From: Deltaproteobacteria bacterium
Lineage (GTDB): Bacteria > Myxococcota_A > Polyangia > Polyangiales > Polyangiaceae
Direction: 5' to 3'
Length of the DNA stretch: 42,691 bases
Assembly (NCBI GenBank): GCA_003235365.1
Contig: QJWJ01000075.1
Location: 1-42,691, forward strand
Positions within the stretch are counted from its first letter, which is position 1, and each line of letters begins with the position of its first letter. This document shows, piece after piece, positions 17,734 to 25,798 of this stretch. Below the pieces are notes generated by a model, which saw only the letters and a list, made by a program, of their open reading frames with translations, was not told the DNA's origin and made no database searches. Made by a program: the position numbers and the translations under genes.

Positions 17734-18714
17734 CTAGAACCCTGTGGCTCCCTTGATGGAAACGCCGAACATCCCGTCCCTGGCGTCGGAGTTTTCAAAG
17801 TATTCTTCGATTGCCCAAAACGGGAATATCGAGAGCCCGCACACCGTTCGATCGCACTCGCAGCTGAATCGGGCATCCGAGGACTTGCAACATCGAGGCG
17901 AGTAACGCGGAGTGGACAGCTCAAACGCGAGCGCCGGACCGATGCGTCCTCGAACCCCCCAACCCTCGCTTCGATCACGGATGATGCCGACATCCGCGGC
18001 AACGAAGCGGTAGCCCAACTCGATACCGCCTCCGAGACGGTACCCGGACTTGTTGTCGTCTGTTGCTCCGTGTTGGCCACCACCCAACCAGAAGCCAAGC
18101 CACCCGAGTGTGTCTGAAATGAACGGGACGTAGCTCACTTCGACTTCTCGAATCGTACCGGCAAGCCCGTCAGCTGCTTCTGGCCACTGGAAGCTGAGGC
18201 CGTAAAAGAGATAGTTCTTTTCGAAGACGTGGAACTGACCGCTCGGCACATCGGGAATGATGTCCACCTTGGGTGTTGACTCGGCATCGACCTGGCCAGT
18301 TGCCAGTATGGCCTCGGAGGAGCCGGGCGGCGCTTTGTTTGAGGAGCCTGCCGTGCTCGGCAGCCGCGCCTGCGGGTCTCGGGACGCGTTCGCGTCGGTC
18401 ACAGCATTCGCGTCGGTCACAGCATTCGCGTCGGTCACAGCATTCGCGTCGGTCACAGCATTCGCGTCGGTCGCAGCGTTCGCGTCGGTCACAGCATTCG
18501 CGTCGGACGCAGCGTTCGCGTCGGACGCAGCGTTCGCGTCGGCAGGGCTCTCCGGGGGCGATTCCATGCCAGTTGGAACCGTCGCTGATGTCGTAGCGCC
18601 GGCACCCGCCGGGTTATCGCCATCGGGGCGAGCGGATGGCTCGGACCGGGCAGTGCCACAGAGGAGGACTGCAGCGAGGGTTGTACGTGCGCAGCATCGA
18701 AACATGATTGACAT
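17734..18714 (-). CDS. Outer-membrane-type protein with DANAVT repeat
   Basis: 326 aa. A signal peptide (TTLAAVLLCGTARS) is followed by a disordered stretch with nine DANA units in hexapeptide register (about residues 58-110), then a domain rich in Gly and aromatic residues in alternating strands (YLFYGLSFQW, LGWLGFWLGGG, YRLGGGIELGYRFV), typical of a small outer-membrane beta-barrel. A Cys-rich loop (CCKSSDARFSCECDRTVC) is probably disulfide-bonded outside the cell. Function unknown. It lies just upstream of the zinc-phospholipase-like gene on the same strand. About 280 nt without a visible gene separate its start from the haloperoxidase gene and should hold its promoter. Confidence 0.72.
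   Translation of the reverse strand: MSIMFRCCARTTLAAVLLCGTARSEPSARPDGDNPAGAGATTSATVPTGMESPPESPADANAASDANAASDANAVTDANAATDANAVTDANAVTDANAVTDANAVTDANASRDPQARLPSTAGSSNKAPPGSSEAILATGQVDAESTPKVDIIPDVPSGQFHVFEKNYLFYGLSFQWPEAADGLAGTIREVEVSYVPFISDTLGWLGFWLGGGQHGATDDNKSGYRLGGGIELGYRFVAADVGIIRDRSEGWGVRGRIGPALAFELSTPRYSPRCCKSSDARFSCECDRTVCGLSIFPFWAIEEYFENSDARDGMFGVSIKGATGF
18388..18541 (-). repeat. 18-nt coding tandem repeats (DANAVT)
   Basis: About eight and a half head-to-tail 18-nt units of the plus-strand form gcattcgcgtcggtcaca, some with a few changes. They are in frame inside the outer-membrane-type protein gene. Near-identity at DNA level indicates recent expansion by slippage or recombination. 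Confidence 0.92.
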
Positions 18715-18996
18715 AGCGCGCCGCGTTTACTTTGCAGCTGCAGCGAGTGAACATTAATCTACCAGCGCCTGTTGGCGATTTGAATGGGAGAAATTCGAAG
18801 ATGTCGCCGGGTGCTCCAACGTGTGAAGCGCTTCACAGATCTGGTTTGAGGGGTGTTTCGAACAGGGCCGGGGTGATGTATTGGCGTGTCCGTGAGGGCG
18901 TTGCGGGACCTGCGCGCAACGACCCAACGCGATCAGCCGCCCTGCGAGAGGGTTCCCGGACGACCGGATCTGCCTCGCGCTGGGCGGCGTGAAGGG

Positions 18997-20325
18997 TCAA
19001 CGCGTCGTGGTTCGCTTGATGGGAACCAGGAAGGTATTGACCGCGTGCTGCGCGATCCGTCTGCCCATGTCCAGGCCTGCATCGACGGCAAAGCGAAAGT
19101 GCAAGCCGGCTCGAATTCGTGAATCGCCGTTTTCCTCCGCTGCTGCACTGAACGACTCGAACGTACGGCATGGGGTCTCTGGCAACGCGGACGGCGACGC
19201 CATCGTAAACCGTATCCGATCACCGCCGAACGCGTGCGCAAGCACGCCTGCCGCTGCAGCTCCAAGCACGCTGTGGGTGGACGGATGGTCCTGAACCGGA
19301 GGGGTGAGCAACAACGGGGTCCAATTCGGATCCGGACGTGTGCGTGGATTGCCGTCCTTGCCGGCGAGACGAATTGCCGTCACTGGACGCCAGAAGTCGT
19401 GGTGCATCTTGGAGTCCCATCCGGCGATGTAGGCGTCCGCGAGGGCTGCATTGAGCAGGGCAAACGTGCGCGCTCGCTGCCAGAGGTCTTGGGGCCTGTC
19501 GCGAGCAACGTTGCGCGCGATGCGGTTCCACCCGATGTCAGAAAACTCGTACCAGTAAGCGGCGTACTCGGACTGCTCGCGTGTTCGCTTCGCTCCTTTT
19601 GCTTTGCTCCCCGTCGTCTTCACTTCGTCGAAGGCCTCTGCATACGCGGCGCTGTCGAGCGCCGGAGGCGGAGCGGTGCGCAACTGGACCGGTGAGCTCA
19701 GAGCAAACGGCTTCACCGAGCGCCAGTGGGGGGCCGCAAGGAAGTCCCAACCCGGCGTGTAGCGATACTGTCCAGCCTTGGAACCAGGAGTGTACGTCTC
19801 ACTGGCGTTGCTGCCATCGTCAGACCGCTTGACCAAGACGGCTGCGGCAGCCTCAGAACCCACACGTTTGGCAGTGTCGACCCGTTTGCCTATCCCAGCG
19901 TCCACCAAGGTGGTGTCCAAGCGGGCCGAAAGTAGGGCCTTCTGTTTGGGGAATAGCGCCGCCAACACGTCGTGGGCCGCCACCGCCGCCGCCACGGCAG
20001 AGTCGGCGCCGCGTGTGACACTCCTTGCTTTGGGTGCATATGCATACGGCTGATAGCGCGGCTCGATCGCATTGACTGCGTCGTGTATCGCCAGGTGGAC
20101 CATTGCCAGAACTCTCGACGCGGCCATCGGGTCTGCGTAACCGCTGTCGGCCTTGATGACGGCGTAGGTCTCCAGGTTCCAGTCGATGACGACCTGATCG
20201 CAACGATCGGCACACCAGGTTTGCTCTTTGAAATTGGCGGATGCGTTTGCGCTCAGCAGGGTCAGACCTGCGCCAGCGAAGGCGGAGACGAACGCAATGC
20301 GGGTGATGATTGAACGAATGGACAT
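18997..20325 (-). CDS. Vanadium-dependent haloperoxidase/PAP2-family protein, exported
   Basis: 442 aa with a signal peptide (cleavage near ANASA). All three parts of the vanadate/phosphate pocket are present at the spacing of fungal vanadium chloroperoxidase: K306 and R313 (KMHHDFWRP), S349-T350-H351 (HPSTHS) and R403...H409 (SRIRAGLHF). H351 would be the acid-base residue and H409 the vanadate ligand. The usual Gly between Ser and His is Thr here. The enzyme could oxidise halide with H2O2 to halogenate organics, or act as an acid phosphatase; sequence alone does not separate these. Start ATG 20325 has AGGAA upstream. The gene begins 35 nt after the methyltransferase stop and is probably co-transcribed with it. 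Confidence 0.88.
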   Translation of the reverse strand: MSIRSIITRIAFVSAFAGAGLTLLSANASANFKEQTWCADRCDQVVIDWNLETYAVIKADSGYADPMAASRVLAMVHLAIHDAVNAIEPRYQPYAYAPKARSVTRGADSAVAAAVAAHDVLAALFPKQKALLSARLDTTLVDAGIGKRVDTAKRVGSEAAAAVLVKRSDDGSNASETYTPGSKAGQYRYTPGWDFLAAPHWRSVKPFALSSPVQLRTAPPPALDSAAYAEAFDEVKTTGSKAKGAKRTREQSEYAAYWYEFSDIGWNRIARNVARDRPQDLWQRARTFALLNAALADAYIAGWDSKMHHDFWRPVTAIRLAGKDGNPRTRPDPNWTPLLLTPPVQDHPSTHSVLGAAAAGVLAHAFGGDRIRFTMASPSALPETPCRTFESFSAAAEENGDSRIRAGLHFRFAVDAGLDMGRRIAQHAVNTFLVPIKRTTTR

Positions 20326-20360
20326 GGTTCTTTCCTGATGTTGACGTGTGAACGTACTGG

Positions 20361-21428
20361 TTAGTGTCTTGCTTCGAAGATCAGATTGAAGGGTGTTTCG
20401 GCAGCACGCCGGAAGTGAGAAAGCCCCGCTTTGCGGAAGACGTCGGTCAGTCGCGCCTGTCCCGCTTGCGCCCCAAGCACGAGGTGCCCTCCCTCAGAGA
20501 TGGAATGCGCGCAGCAGACCATCGTCGACGCGGCGTAGTACAGCCGCGCAACCGTCGAAAGGTTGTGCTCGACGGTGTCGTTGGCATAGGGCTCCACGAG
20601 CAGTACGGTCCCGTCTGGAGCAAGCGCTTCACCGGCGTGCCTCGCCGCAGCGATTGGGTCGCCCATGTCGTGGAGGCAATCGAAGAAGCAGATCAGGCCA
20701 TAGTTGCGTCCTGGGTATTCGGTGGCTCGTGCCACTTCGAAGGTCACACGATCTGAAACTCCAGCTTCCTCTGCAACCCGTCGTGCTTCGGCAATCGACT
20801 GTTCGTGCACGTCGAAACCGAAGAAGCTCGATTTGGGAAATGCCCGCGCCATCAATACGGTGGAGTGCCCGTGCCCACAGCCCACGTCTGCGACGGCGAT
20901 GCCGTCTTCCAACTTCTGCACGACACCATCCAGTGCCGGCAACCACTGTGAGACGAGGCTGGCACGGTATCCATTGCGGTAGAACGCCGCCGAACCGCAG
21001 TGCAGGCGGGCGTCGTGCTCCGCCCACGCGATCCCCTTGCCGGTACGGAAAGCCTCGATGTTTCGTCCCTCGCCTTGCCACAGCGCCGCAGGCGCGTTCC
21101 ACGCGTTGGGGATGAACACCGGGCTATCTTCGTCAGCCAGGACCAGCGCGTGTTCGGGCGAGAGCTCGTAGGTGTCGCTGGCAGCGTGGTAGTCCAGATA
21201 CCCCCCCGCGGCTTGCGCGTTCAGCCATTCGAGGACGTAGCGTTCAGCGCAGCCGGCACGGGTTGCCAATTCCCTGGCACTTGTCGGACCGGCGCCTGCT
21301 AGGGCCTTGTACAGCCCGAGCTTGTGCCCGAGGCTCAACATCATGCCTCCGTAAACCCCGGCGAGGTCGTTGATGGCCTTGGTAATGAAGGCGTCGAGTT
21401 TGGTTTGATCGATTGCGGTCGTGCTCAT
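20361..21428 (-). CDS. SAM-dependent methyltransferase with N-terminal winged helix
   Basis: 355 aa. Residues about 15-95 form a winged-helix segment like that of O-methyltransferases and Rv2258c-type enzymes (ARELATRAGCAERYVLEWLN). The Rossmann domain carries motif I DVGCGHG (181-187) and an acidic SAM-binding strand FFGFDVHE (about 202-209). Substrate not evident; small aromatic or polyketide alcohols are usual for this layout. It is followed 35 nt later by the haloperoxidase gene on the same strand and is divergent from a GlxA-type regulator across only 55 nt. Confidence 0.87.
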   Translation of the reverse strand: MSTTAIDQTKLDAFITKAINDLAGVYGGMMLSLGHKLGLYKALAGAGPTSARELATRAGCAERYVLEWLNAQAAGGYLDYHAASDTYELSPEHALVLADEDSPVFIPNAWNAPAALWQGEGRNIEAFRTGKGIAWAEHDARLHCGSAAFYRNGYRASLVSQWLPALDGVVQKLEDGIAVADVGCGHGHSTVLMARAFPKSSFFGFDVHEQSIAEARRVAEEAGVSDRVTFEVARATEYPGRNYGLICFFDCLHDMGDPIAAARHAGEALAPDGTVLLVEPYANDTVEHNLSTVARLYYAASTMVCCAHSISEGGHLVLGAQAGQARLTDVFRKAGLSHFRRAAETPFNLIFEARH

Positions 21429-21453
21429 GTGGGTCGAATCCTTTGGCTAGAAC

Positions 21454-21468
21454 GTCACTCGTCGTGAC
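21454..21468. promoter_or_regulatory. Inverted repeat GTCAC-N5-GTGAC in divergent promoter region
   Basis: A perfect 5-bp dyad with a 5-nt spacer lies in the 55-nt gap between the methyltransferase and GlxA-type regulator genes. It is a candidate operator for the regulator. A dyad of this length can arise by chance, and AraC-type proteins often use direct repeats instead. Confidence 0.35.
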
Positions 21469-21483
21469 TGGAGACATCATTGG

Positions 21484-22671
21484 GTGACCGCACGGAAGGG
21501 GGCAGGGGCGGCTTCGCCCGAAAGCGGTCCGTTCGTGCCACCCCCCAGCACGCCGCTATCGCGTTCACTCCGACGACCGTTCGGGTTATTGTCTCAATCG
21601 ACCGTGCCCGCCTCACCCCCGCCGTCCAGTGGCCGACCGCTCCGCGTCAGCCTCGTCGCACTACCCAACGGCACCGTATCCACGTTGTTCGGAATCTACG
21701 ATTGCTTGACCGCGTTTCGTATGATGGCGACGTTCCCCGGCGCGTCGAACATCCCCGAACCATTCGACGTACAGATTGTCGGCGAAACCGTGGGAGCCTT
21801 CAAGATGGCGAGCGGCGTTCCTGTCGAGGTTCACCGCTCGGTGAGCCAAATCGAGGCGACTGACATCGTAATCGTCCCATCCCTGGTGGTACCGCCCGAA
21901 GGGTGGACCAAGGGAAACCATGGCGAGCTCATCGACTGGCTCCACAGAGTGTACGATGGCGGCGCGCTCCTCTGCTCCGCCTGTTCAGGGGTCTTCGTGC
22001 TCGCCGAGACGGGGCTGTTCGACGGCGTCGATGCCACTGTCCACTTCGGCTACGCTCGAGAATTCGCGAAAACCTACCCAGAAGTGCGCATCCATCCCGA
22101 GCGAGTACTCGTCGTATCGGGTGATCGAGAAGAGCTCGTGACATCTGGTGCATCGACCACTTGGCACGACCTCGTGCTGTACTTGATTGCGCGCCACGCC
22201 GGGGCCACCGCAGCGCAAGAGGTGGCGAGAATGTTCGCGCTACAATGGCATCAGGACGGGCTCGCGCCCTACATCGTGTTCCAGGGCAAAGACGACCACG
22301 GCGACGCGGAAATCAAGGCAGCACAACAATGGTTGAGCAACCACTTCTCGGTGGCCAGGCCCGTCGAAGAGATGATCAAGCGCTCGAAGCTGGCGGAACG
22401 GACCTTCAAGCGCCGGTTCGTACAAGCTACCGGAGTACCACCGATTGCCTACGTTCAGCGATTGCGTATCGAGGACGCAAAACGGCGACTCGAGCGCACC
22501 GACGCGCCGGTGGAGGAGATCGCGTGGCGCACCGGCTACGAGGATCCAGCCTTCTTTCGACGCTTGTTCAAGCGCGTCACCGGGCTTGCACCCGGTGCCT
22601 ATCGCAAACGCTTCCGTATCCCCGACTTCGCACGCCGCCCGCCTCCGTCCGAGCAGCTCGCAAAGCGGTAA
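21484..22671 (+). CDS. GlxA-type transcriptional regulator (DJ-1/PfpI plus AraC HTH)
   Basis: 395 aa. An N-terminal DJ-1/PfpI-like domain (about 50-220) has the nucleophile-elbow-like ACSGVFVLAETGL (a Cys in the usual position), and a C-terminal AraC/XylS double HTH runs from about residue 280 (KRSKLAERTFKRRF ... PVEEIAWRTGYEDPAFFRRLFKRVTG). GlxA-type proteins are DNA-binding regulators whose ThiJ-like half senses small molecules. I used GTG 21484. The first 45 residues are Pro/Ser-rich and may not be translated; an in-frame GTG at 21604 would fit the domain start. It probably controls the divergent methyltransferase-haloperoxidase pair. Confidence 0.87.
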   Translation: MTARKGAGAASPESGPFVPPPSTPLSRSLRRPFGLLSQSTVPASPPPSSGRPLRVSLVALPNGTVSTLFGIYDCLTAFRMMATFPGASNIPEPFDVQIVGETVGAFKMASGVPVEVHRSVSQIEATDIVIVPSLVVPPEGWTKGNHGELIDWLHRVYDGGALLCSACSGVFVLAETGLFDGVDATVHFGYAREFAKTYPEVRIHPERVLVVSGDREELVTSGASTTWHDLVLYLIARHAGATAAQEVARMFALQWHQDGLAPYIVFQGKDDHGDAEIKAAQQWLSNHFSVARPVEEMIKRSKLAERTFKRRFVQATGVPPIAYVQRLRIEDAKRRLERTDAPVEEIAWRTGYEDPAFFRRLFKRVTGLAPGAYRKRFRIPDFARRPPPSEQLAKR

Positions 22672-22843
22672 GCGCCCATCCCCTTGCCGGGTCGAGCAGG
22701 CAACTCACACACTCCCTCGAACAAGGAGCGAGCCCTGCCCACAGACTTCTGCAAGAAGGTTTTTGCGCGGCGATGGCGATCAACCACGAGCTGCGAGCGT
22801 CGTGCTCGAAATTGCCGCAAAGGACAGAGTCGTGTTTCCCGGC

Positions 22844-23944
22844 CTACACCGACGCGGCCGCAAGTTCCGCGGGCTGCTGCTCGGAGTAGAATCGGGCTGA
22901 CAGCTCGGTCCGACTCGCAGCACCAAGTTTACGAAACACCGACTTGAGGTGCTGCTTCACGGTATATGTCGAGAGATTGAGCGCAACGGCGATCTCGTCA
23001 TTGCTCCTACCACGCAACAGCAACTGCACGACGCCCCGCTCACGTTCCGTCAGTTCGTAGGCGCGCAGAAGCACCGGTGCGATCTCCTCTGGGCGCGTCC
23101 GCTCGATCACCACGGCCAGGTGGTCGCCAATCGGGGTGGCGTGCAACGTCAACCACTCCCCAGCCTTGGTCTGCACCCGGCTTCGCGCCAGGGCCTGGGA
23201 ACATGGGGCCGACGAACGCGCCTGTTGCGCGACCGCAAGCACTGAGTGCGGAAGTGGATCGCTGAGCTCGTCTCGAAACTCGCCCAGCCAGTGCTCAGCC
23301 GCAGCGTTGATGCTGTCGACGCTTCGACCGTCTGGGGCGAGTAGCAGCATGCCCAACCCTGCCGGGTTCGTATGGGTCTTGGCATCTCGAAGCACGCCAG
23401 CACGAAGGCCCATTGCGATGTCGACGGAAAGGGTTCGAATCAGCTCAGCTTCGGTTCGGGAGAAGTCTACGCCTCCACTGGCGCGCAACAGGTGCAAGTA
23501 GCCCCAGCAACACCCGCCGAGCATCAGAGCGCAACGCAACTCGAAACCGTATCCGCACGGCATCAGGACCTCTCGCATGCGTGCACTCTTCTCCGGACAG
23601 CTGCCCGTCTCATCTCCGAGCACCGCAACGTTGGTGTCACTCACGGCGAGCGCCTGAAGCTTCGAGAAATCGGGCTCCAGAAGCTCGATCTCGAAAAAAC
23701 GCCGCGCTGAGTGAGACGGTAAACCATCCCCCACCGAGCCAGTCACGAGAAGCGTCGCGGGGTCGGCGGTGTTCACGCAGTATCCGTCAAACGCCAAGAG
23801 CGAGGAAAGAACGCTCCGAAGATCTCGACGAAACGCGACGGAGTTCACCGAATCGCGCCCGAGCTCCACAATCCTACGCCGCGCCGCCACTAGGGCACGT
23901 GCGCTATTTCTCCCTCCCTTGAGGGATGGTGCGACGCCCGTCAT
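22844..23944 (-). CDS. LuxR-type HTH transcriptional regulator
   Basis: 366 aa from ATG 23944; an upstream in-frame TTG at 23980 would add 12 residues. The N-terminal 200 residues look like a GAF-type sensory domain, followed by a PAS-like region (MLLLAPDGRSVDSINAAAEHWL). The LuxR/GerE helix-turn-helix occupies about residues 298-355 (LTERERGVVQLLLRG, then NLSTYTVKQHLKSVFRKLG). There is no autoinducer-binding signature and no phosphorylation receiver. It is divergent from the alpha/beta hydrolase gene across 82 nt and lies about 1 kb from the end of the PKS-NRPS operon, so it is a candidate regulator of either. Confidence 0.86.
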   Translation of the reverse strand: MTGVAPSLKGGRNSARALVAARRRIVELGRDSVNSVAFRRDLRSVLSSLLAFDGYCVNTADPATLLVTGSVGDGLPSHSARRFFEIELLEPDFSKLQALAVSDTNVAVLGDETGSCPEKSARMREVLMPCGYGFELRCALMLGGCCWGYLHLLRASGGVDFSRTEAELIRTLSVDIAMGLRAGVLRDAKTHTNPAGLGMLLLAPDGRSVDSINAAAEHWLGEFRDELSDPLPHSVLAVAQQARSSAPCSQALARSRVQTKAGEWLTLHATPIGDHLAVVIERTRPEEIAPVLLRAYELTERERGVVQLLLRGRSNDEIAVALNLSTYTVKQHLKSVFRKLGAASRTELSARFYSEQQPAELAAASV

Positions 23945-24014
23945 AAGGAGAAACTGTACCCTGGAGCTCCGTCGCGGCAACCGGATTTTCGTTGCATGCG
24001 GGGTGCACAGTTCT

Positions 24015-24020
24015 GGAGGA
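24015..24020 (+). promoter_or_regulatory. Ribosome binding site of the alpha/beta hydrolase
   Basis: GGAGGA six bases before ATG 24027. It fixes the start there although the frame is open for 86 more codons upstream. Confidence 0.75.
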
Positions 24021-24026
24021 TTAGCA

Positions 24027-24794
24027 ATGACGAGTGAGCAGCCAGTGACTAGGTACGTTGAACCAGGTGGTATGGCGATCGAGGAAACTGGGATTGGTGA
24101 ACGAGTGATCCTGGTTCACGGCGGTGGCGCTTCCGGTATCAACGCCTGGAAACCGCAACTCGCGCTGGCAGATTCCTACAAACTGGTGATCGTGTCGCGC
24201 CTCGGATACCCAGGGAGTCGGCCGACCGAGCGCGAGGACTTCGACGTCGATGCTCGGCTACTCGAAGGACTGCTCGAAGATGGAGCCCACCTCGTGGGGC
24301 ATTCCTATGGTGCAATTGGAGCCGCGTTGGCCGCCGTTCGTCGTCCGGCTGCAGTCCGGTCGCTGACCATGATCGACGCACCGTGCAGCTCCGCCGCGCG
24401 TGGCAATCCAGTCGTTGATGCATACGAATCGGAAATGCAGCGGCTGGTTGCTTCGCCACCGGCCGATCCTAGCGAGTTCGTGCGCGGAGTGTTCGCGATT
24501 CTCGATTCCAAAATGAAACTCCCTGATCCGCTACCCCCACCGTTAATTGCATTTGGCGGACGCCTACCGAAACTCCGCTGGCCGTGGGAAGCTGACGTCC
24601 CGTTCGAAGAACTGTGCTCGAGAGCCTTCCCCAAACTGGTCATCTCAGGAGGACGCAACCCACTCTACGAGGTGATCGCCGACGCGATTGCTCCACGCCT
24701 CGGTGCGGAACGCTACGTGTTGACCGACGCTGGCCACGACTTTGCCGATGCGGGAGAGGCGCTCACCGCCCGCATCCGAGCATTCCTCGATTGA
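24027..24794 (+). CDS. Alpha/beta hydrolase
   Basis: 255-aa cytoplasmic alpha/beta hydrolase. The oxyanion-hole strand is VILVHGGGASG (about 27-37), the nucleophile Ser93 is in GHSYG, and the catalytic His237 is in DAGHDF. The expected acid after strand 7 would fall in SGGRNPLYEV, where Asn stands in the usual Asp position; the acid may come from elsewhere. The substrate is unknown. It is not a typical type-II editing thioesterase by motif, although its place beside the PKS-NRPS operon makes a role in that pathway possible. The 185 nt to the next gene hold nothing recognisable. Confidence 0.85.
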   Translation: MTSEQPVTRYVEPGGMAIEETGIGERVILVHGGGASGINAWKPQLALADSYKLVIVSRLGYPGSRPTEREDFDVDARLLEGLLEDGAHLVGHSYGAIGAALAAVRRPAAVRSLTMIDAPCSSAARGNPVVDAYESEMQRLVASPPADPSEFVRGVFAILDSKMKLPDPLPPPLIAFGGRLPKLRWPWEADVPFEELCSRAFPKLVISGGRNPLYEVIADAIAPRLGAERYVLTDAGHDFADAGEALTARIRAFLD

Positions 24795-24979
24795 ACGAGC
24801 GGGGCCGGACAACGAGCGGCCCGCGCAGGCGAAGCGGGAAGCGTGCTGTGATCCCTGCACGCCCGGAGTTGTCGAGGCACCGGTGACTCGGGTCGGTTGC
24901 CGGGCAGTCAGCAGTGAACGTTCGACGAATGGGCGGGGCTGAAACATCGCGCCCCGCAACACACCTCCGCTCGACGCAC

Positions 24980-25798
24980 TCAATCGGCGTGTTTCCAAGC
25001 TATGCCGAGGTGAGCGGGCATCGGTATCGCCAGCTGGCCACCACCGAACATTTCCGTCAGCCCCTCGATCGCCCCTCGAGAAATCTCCTGCCACCGTTGC
25101 ACACCGACTCGTTTTTGGATCAATGCGGCCGGCGCGGCACTGCAGCCGAACGACTCCCAGAAGTCGTCAGGCGACTCGAATATCAAGTCGTGAGAAAGGG
25201 TATGCACCTCAACACGCGAAAACCCACCTGCGATCATTTCTGATTCGACCAACTCCGGGGAGGAAAGCAGCGCCGGAGCTGGGGGGATCTCGAGCTCGGG
25301 CAACGCCCGTCGCAAGATAGAGAAGAACGCCGCAATCGGCGGTACCTCCTCGAGGGATCCCCAGCTACTCGACAGGGCGCAACCGCCGGGTACCAGTACC
25401 CGATGGAGCTCGCGGAGTCCGCGCGCACGATCACCGAAGAACATCAATCCAAACATGCTGAACGCAGCATCGAACGTACTCTCAGCGTACGGCAGGTCTT
25501 CCCCGTTCGCCACGCGCGCCTCGATCAGGCTTTCCCAACCTTCACGCCGAGCCCGCTGCACGAGTAGCTCGATCATCGCTGGAGAGAAGTCGACCGCCGT
25601 CACGCGGCAGCCACGTTTTGCCGCCAGGAAGCTGAACGTGCCAGGGCCGGCAGCAACGTCGATGATCTTACATCCCGGCGGTAGCGCAGCCAACTGCAAC
25701 GCGTCGGTCGCGTACTGTTCCGCATGAGGAGCCAAGACGCGGGTATACGCGTGACAGACGAGGTCCCAAGCGGCCGGACCCGACAACGGCGAACTCAT
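24980..25798 (-). CDS. SAM-dependent methyltransferase, last gene of the PKS-NRPS operon
   Basis: 272-aa class I methyltransferase of the UbiE/Methyltransf_11 type. SAM motif I is IIDVAAGPGT (45-54), the acidic residue after strand 2 is D70 (VTAVDFSP), and post-motif VLVPGGCAL is also present. Its ATG overlaps the NRPS stop in ATGA (25795-25798), so it is translationally coupled to the assembly line and most likely tailors its product. An enol or hydroxyl O-methylation would fit the unreduced beta-keto groups predicted for two PKS modules, but the target atom is inference. Confidence 0.88.
   Translation of the reverse strand: MSSPLSGPAAWDLVCHAYTRVLAPHAEQYATDALQLAALPPGCKIIDVAAGPGTFSFLAAKRGCRVTAVDFSPAMIELLVQRARREGWESLIEARVANGEDLPYAESTFDAAFSMFGLMFFGDRARGLRELHRVLVPGGCALSSSWGSLEEVPPIAAFFSILRRALPELEIPPAPALLSSPELVESEMIAGGFSRVEVHTLSHDLIFESPDDFWESFGCSAAPAALIQKRVGVQRWQEISRGAIEGLTEMFGGGQLAIPMPAHLGIAWKHAD

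Noticed and set aside
18388..18541. CRISPR-like repeat array
   Set aside because: Repeats are 18 nt, contiguous without spacers and in frame inside a protein gene.
23769..24026. 86-codon upstream extension of the alpha/beta hydrolase
   Set aside because: A strong ribosome site precedes ATG 24027 and the fold starts there; the extension would overlap the divergent regulator gene.
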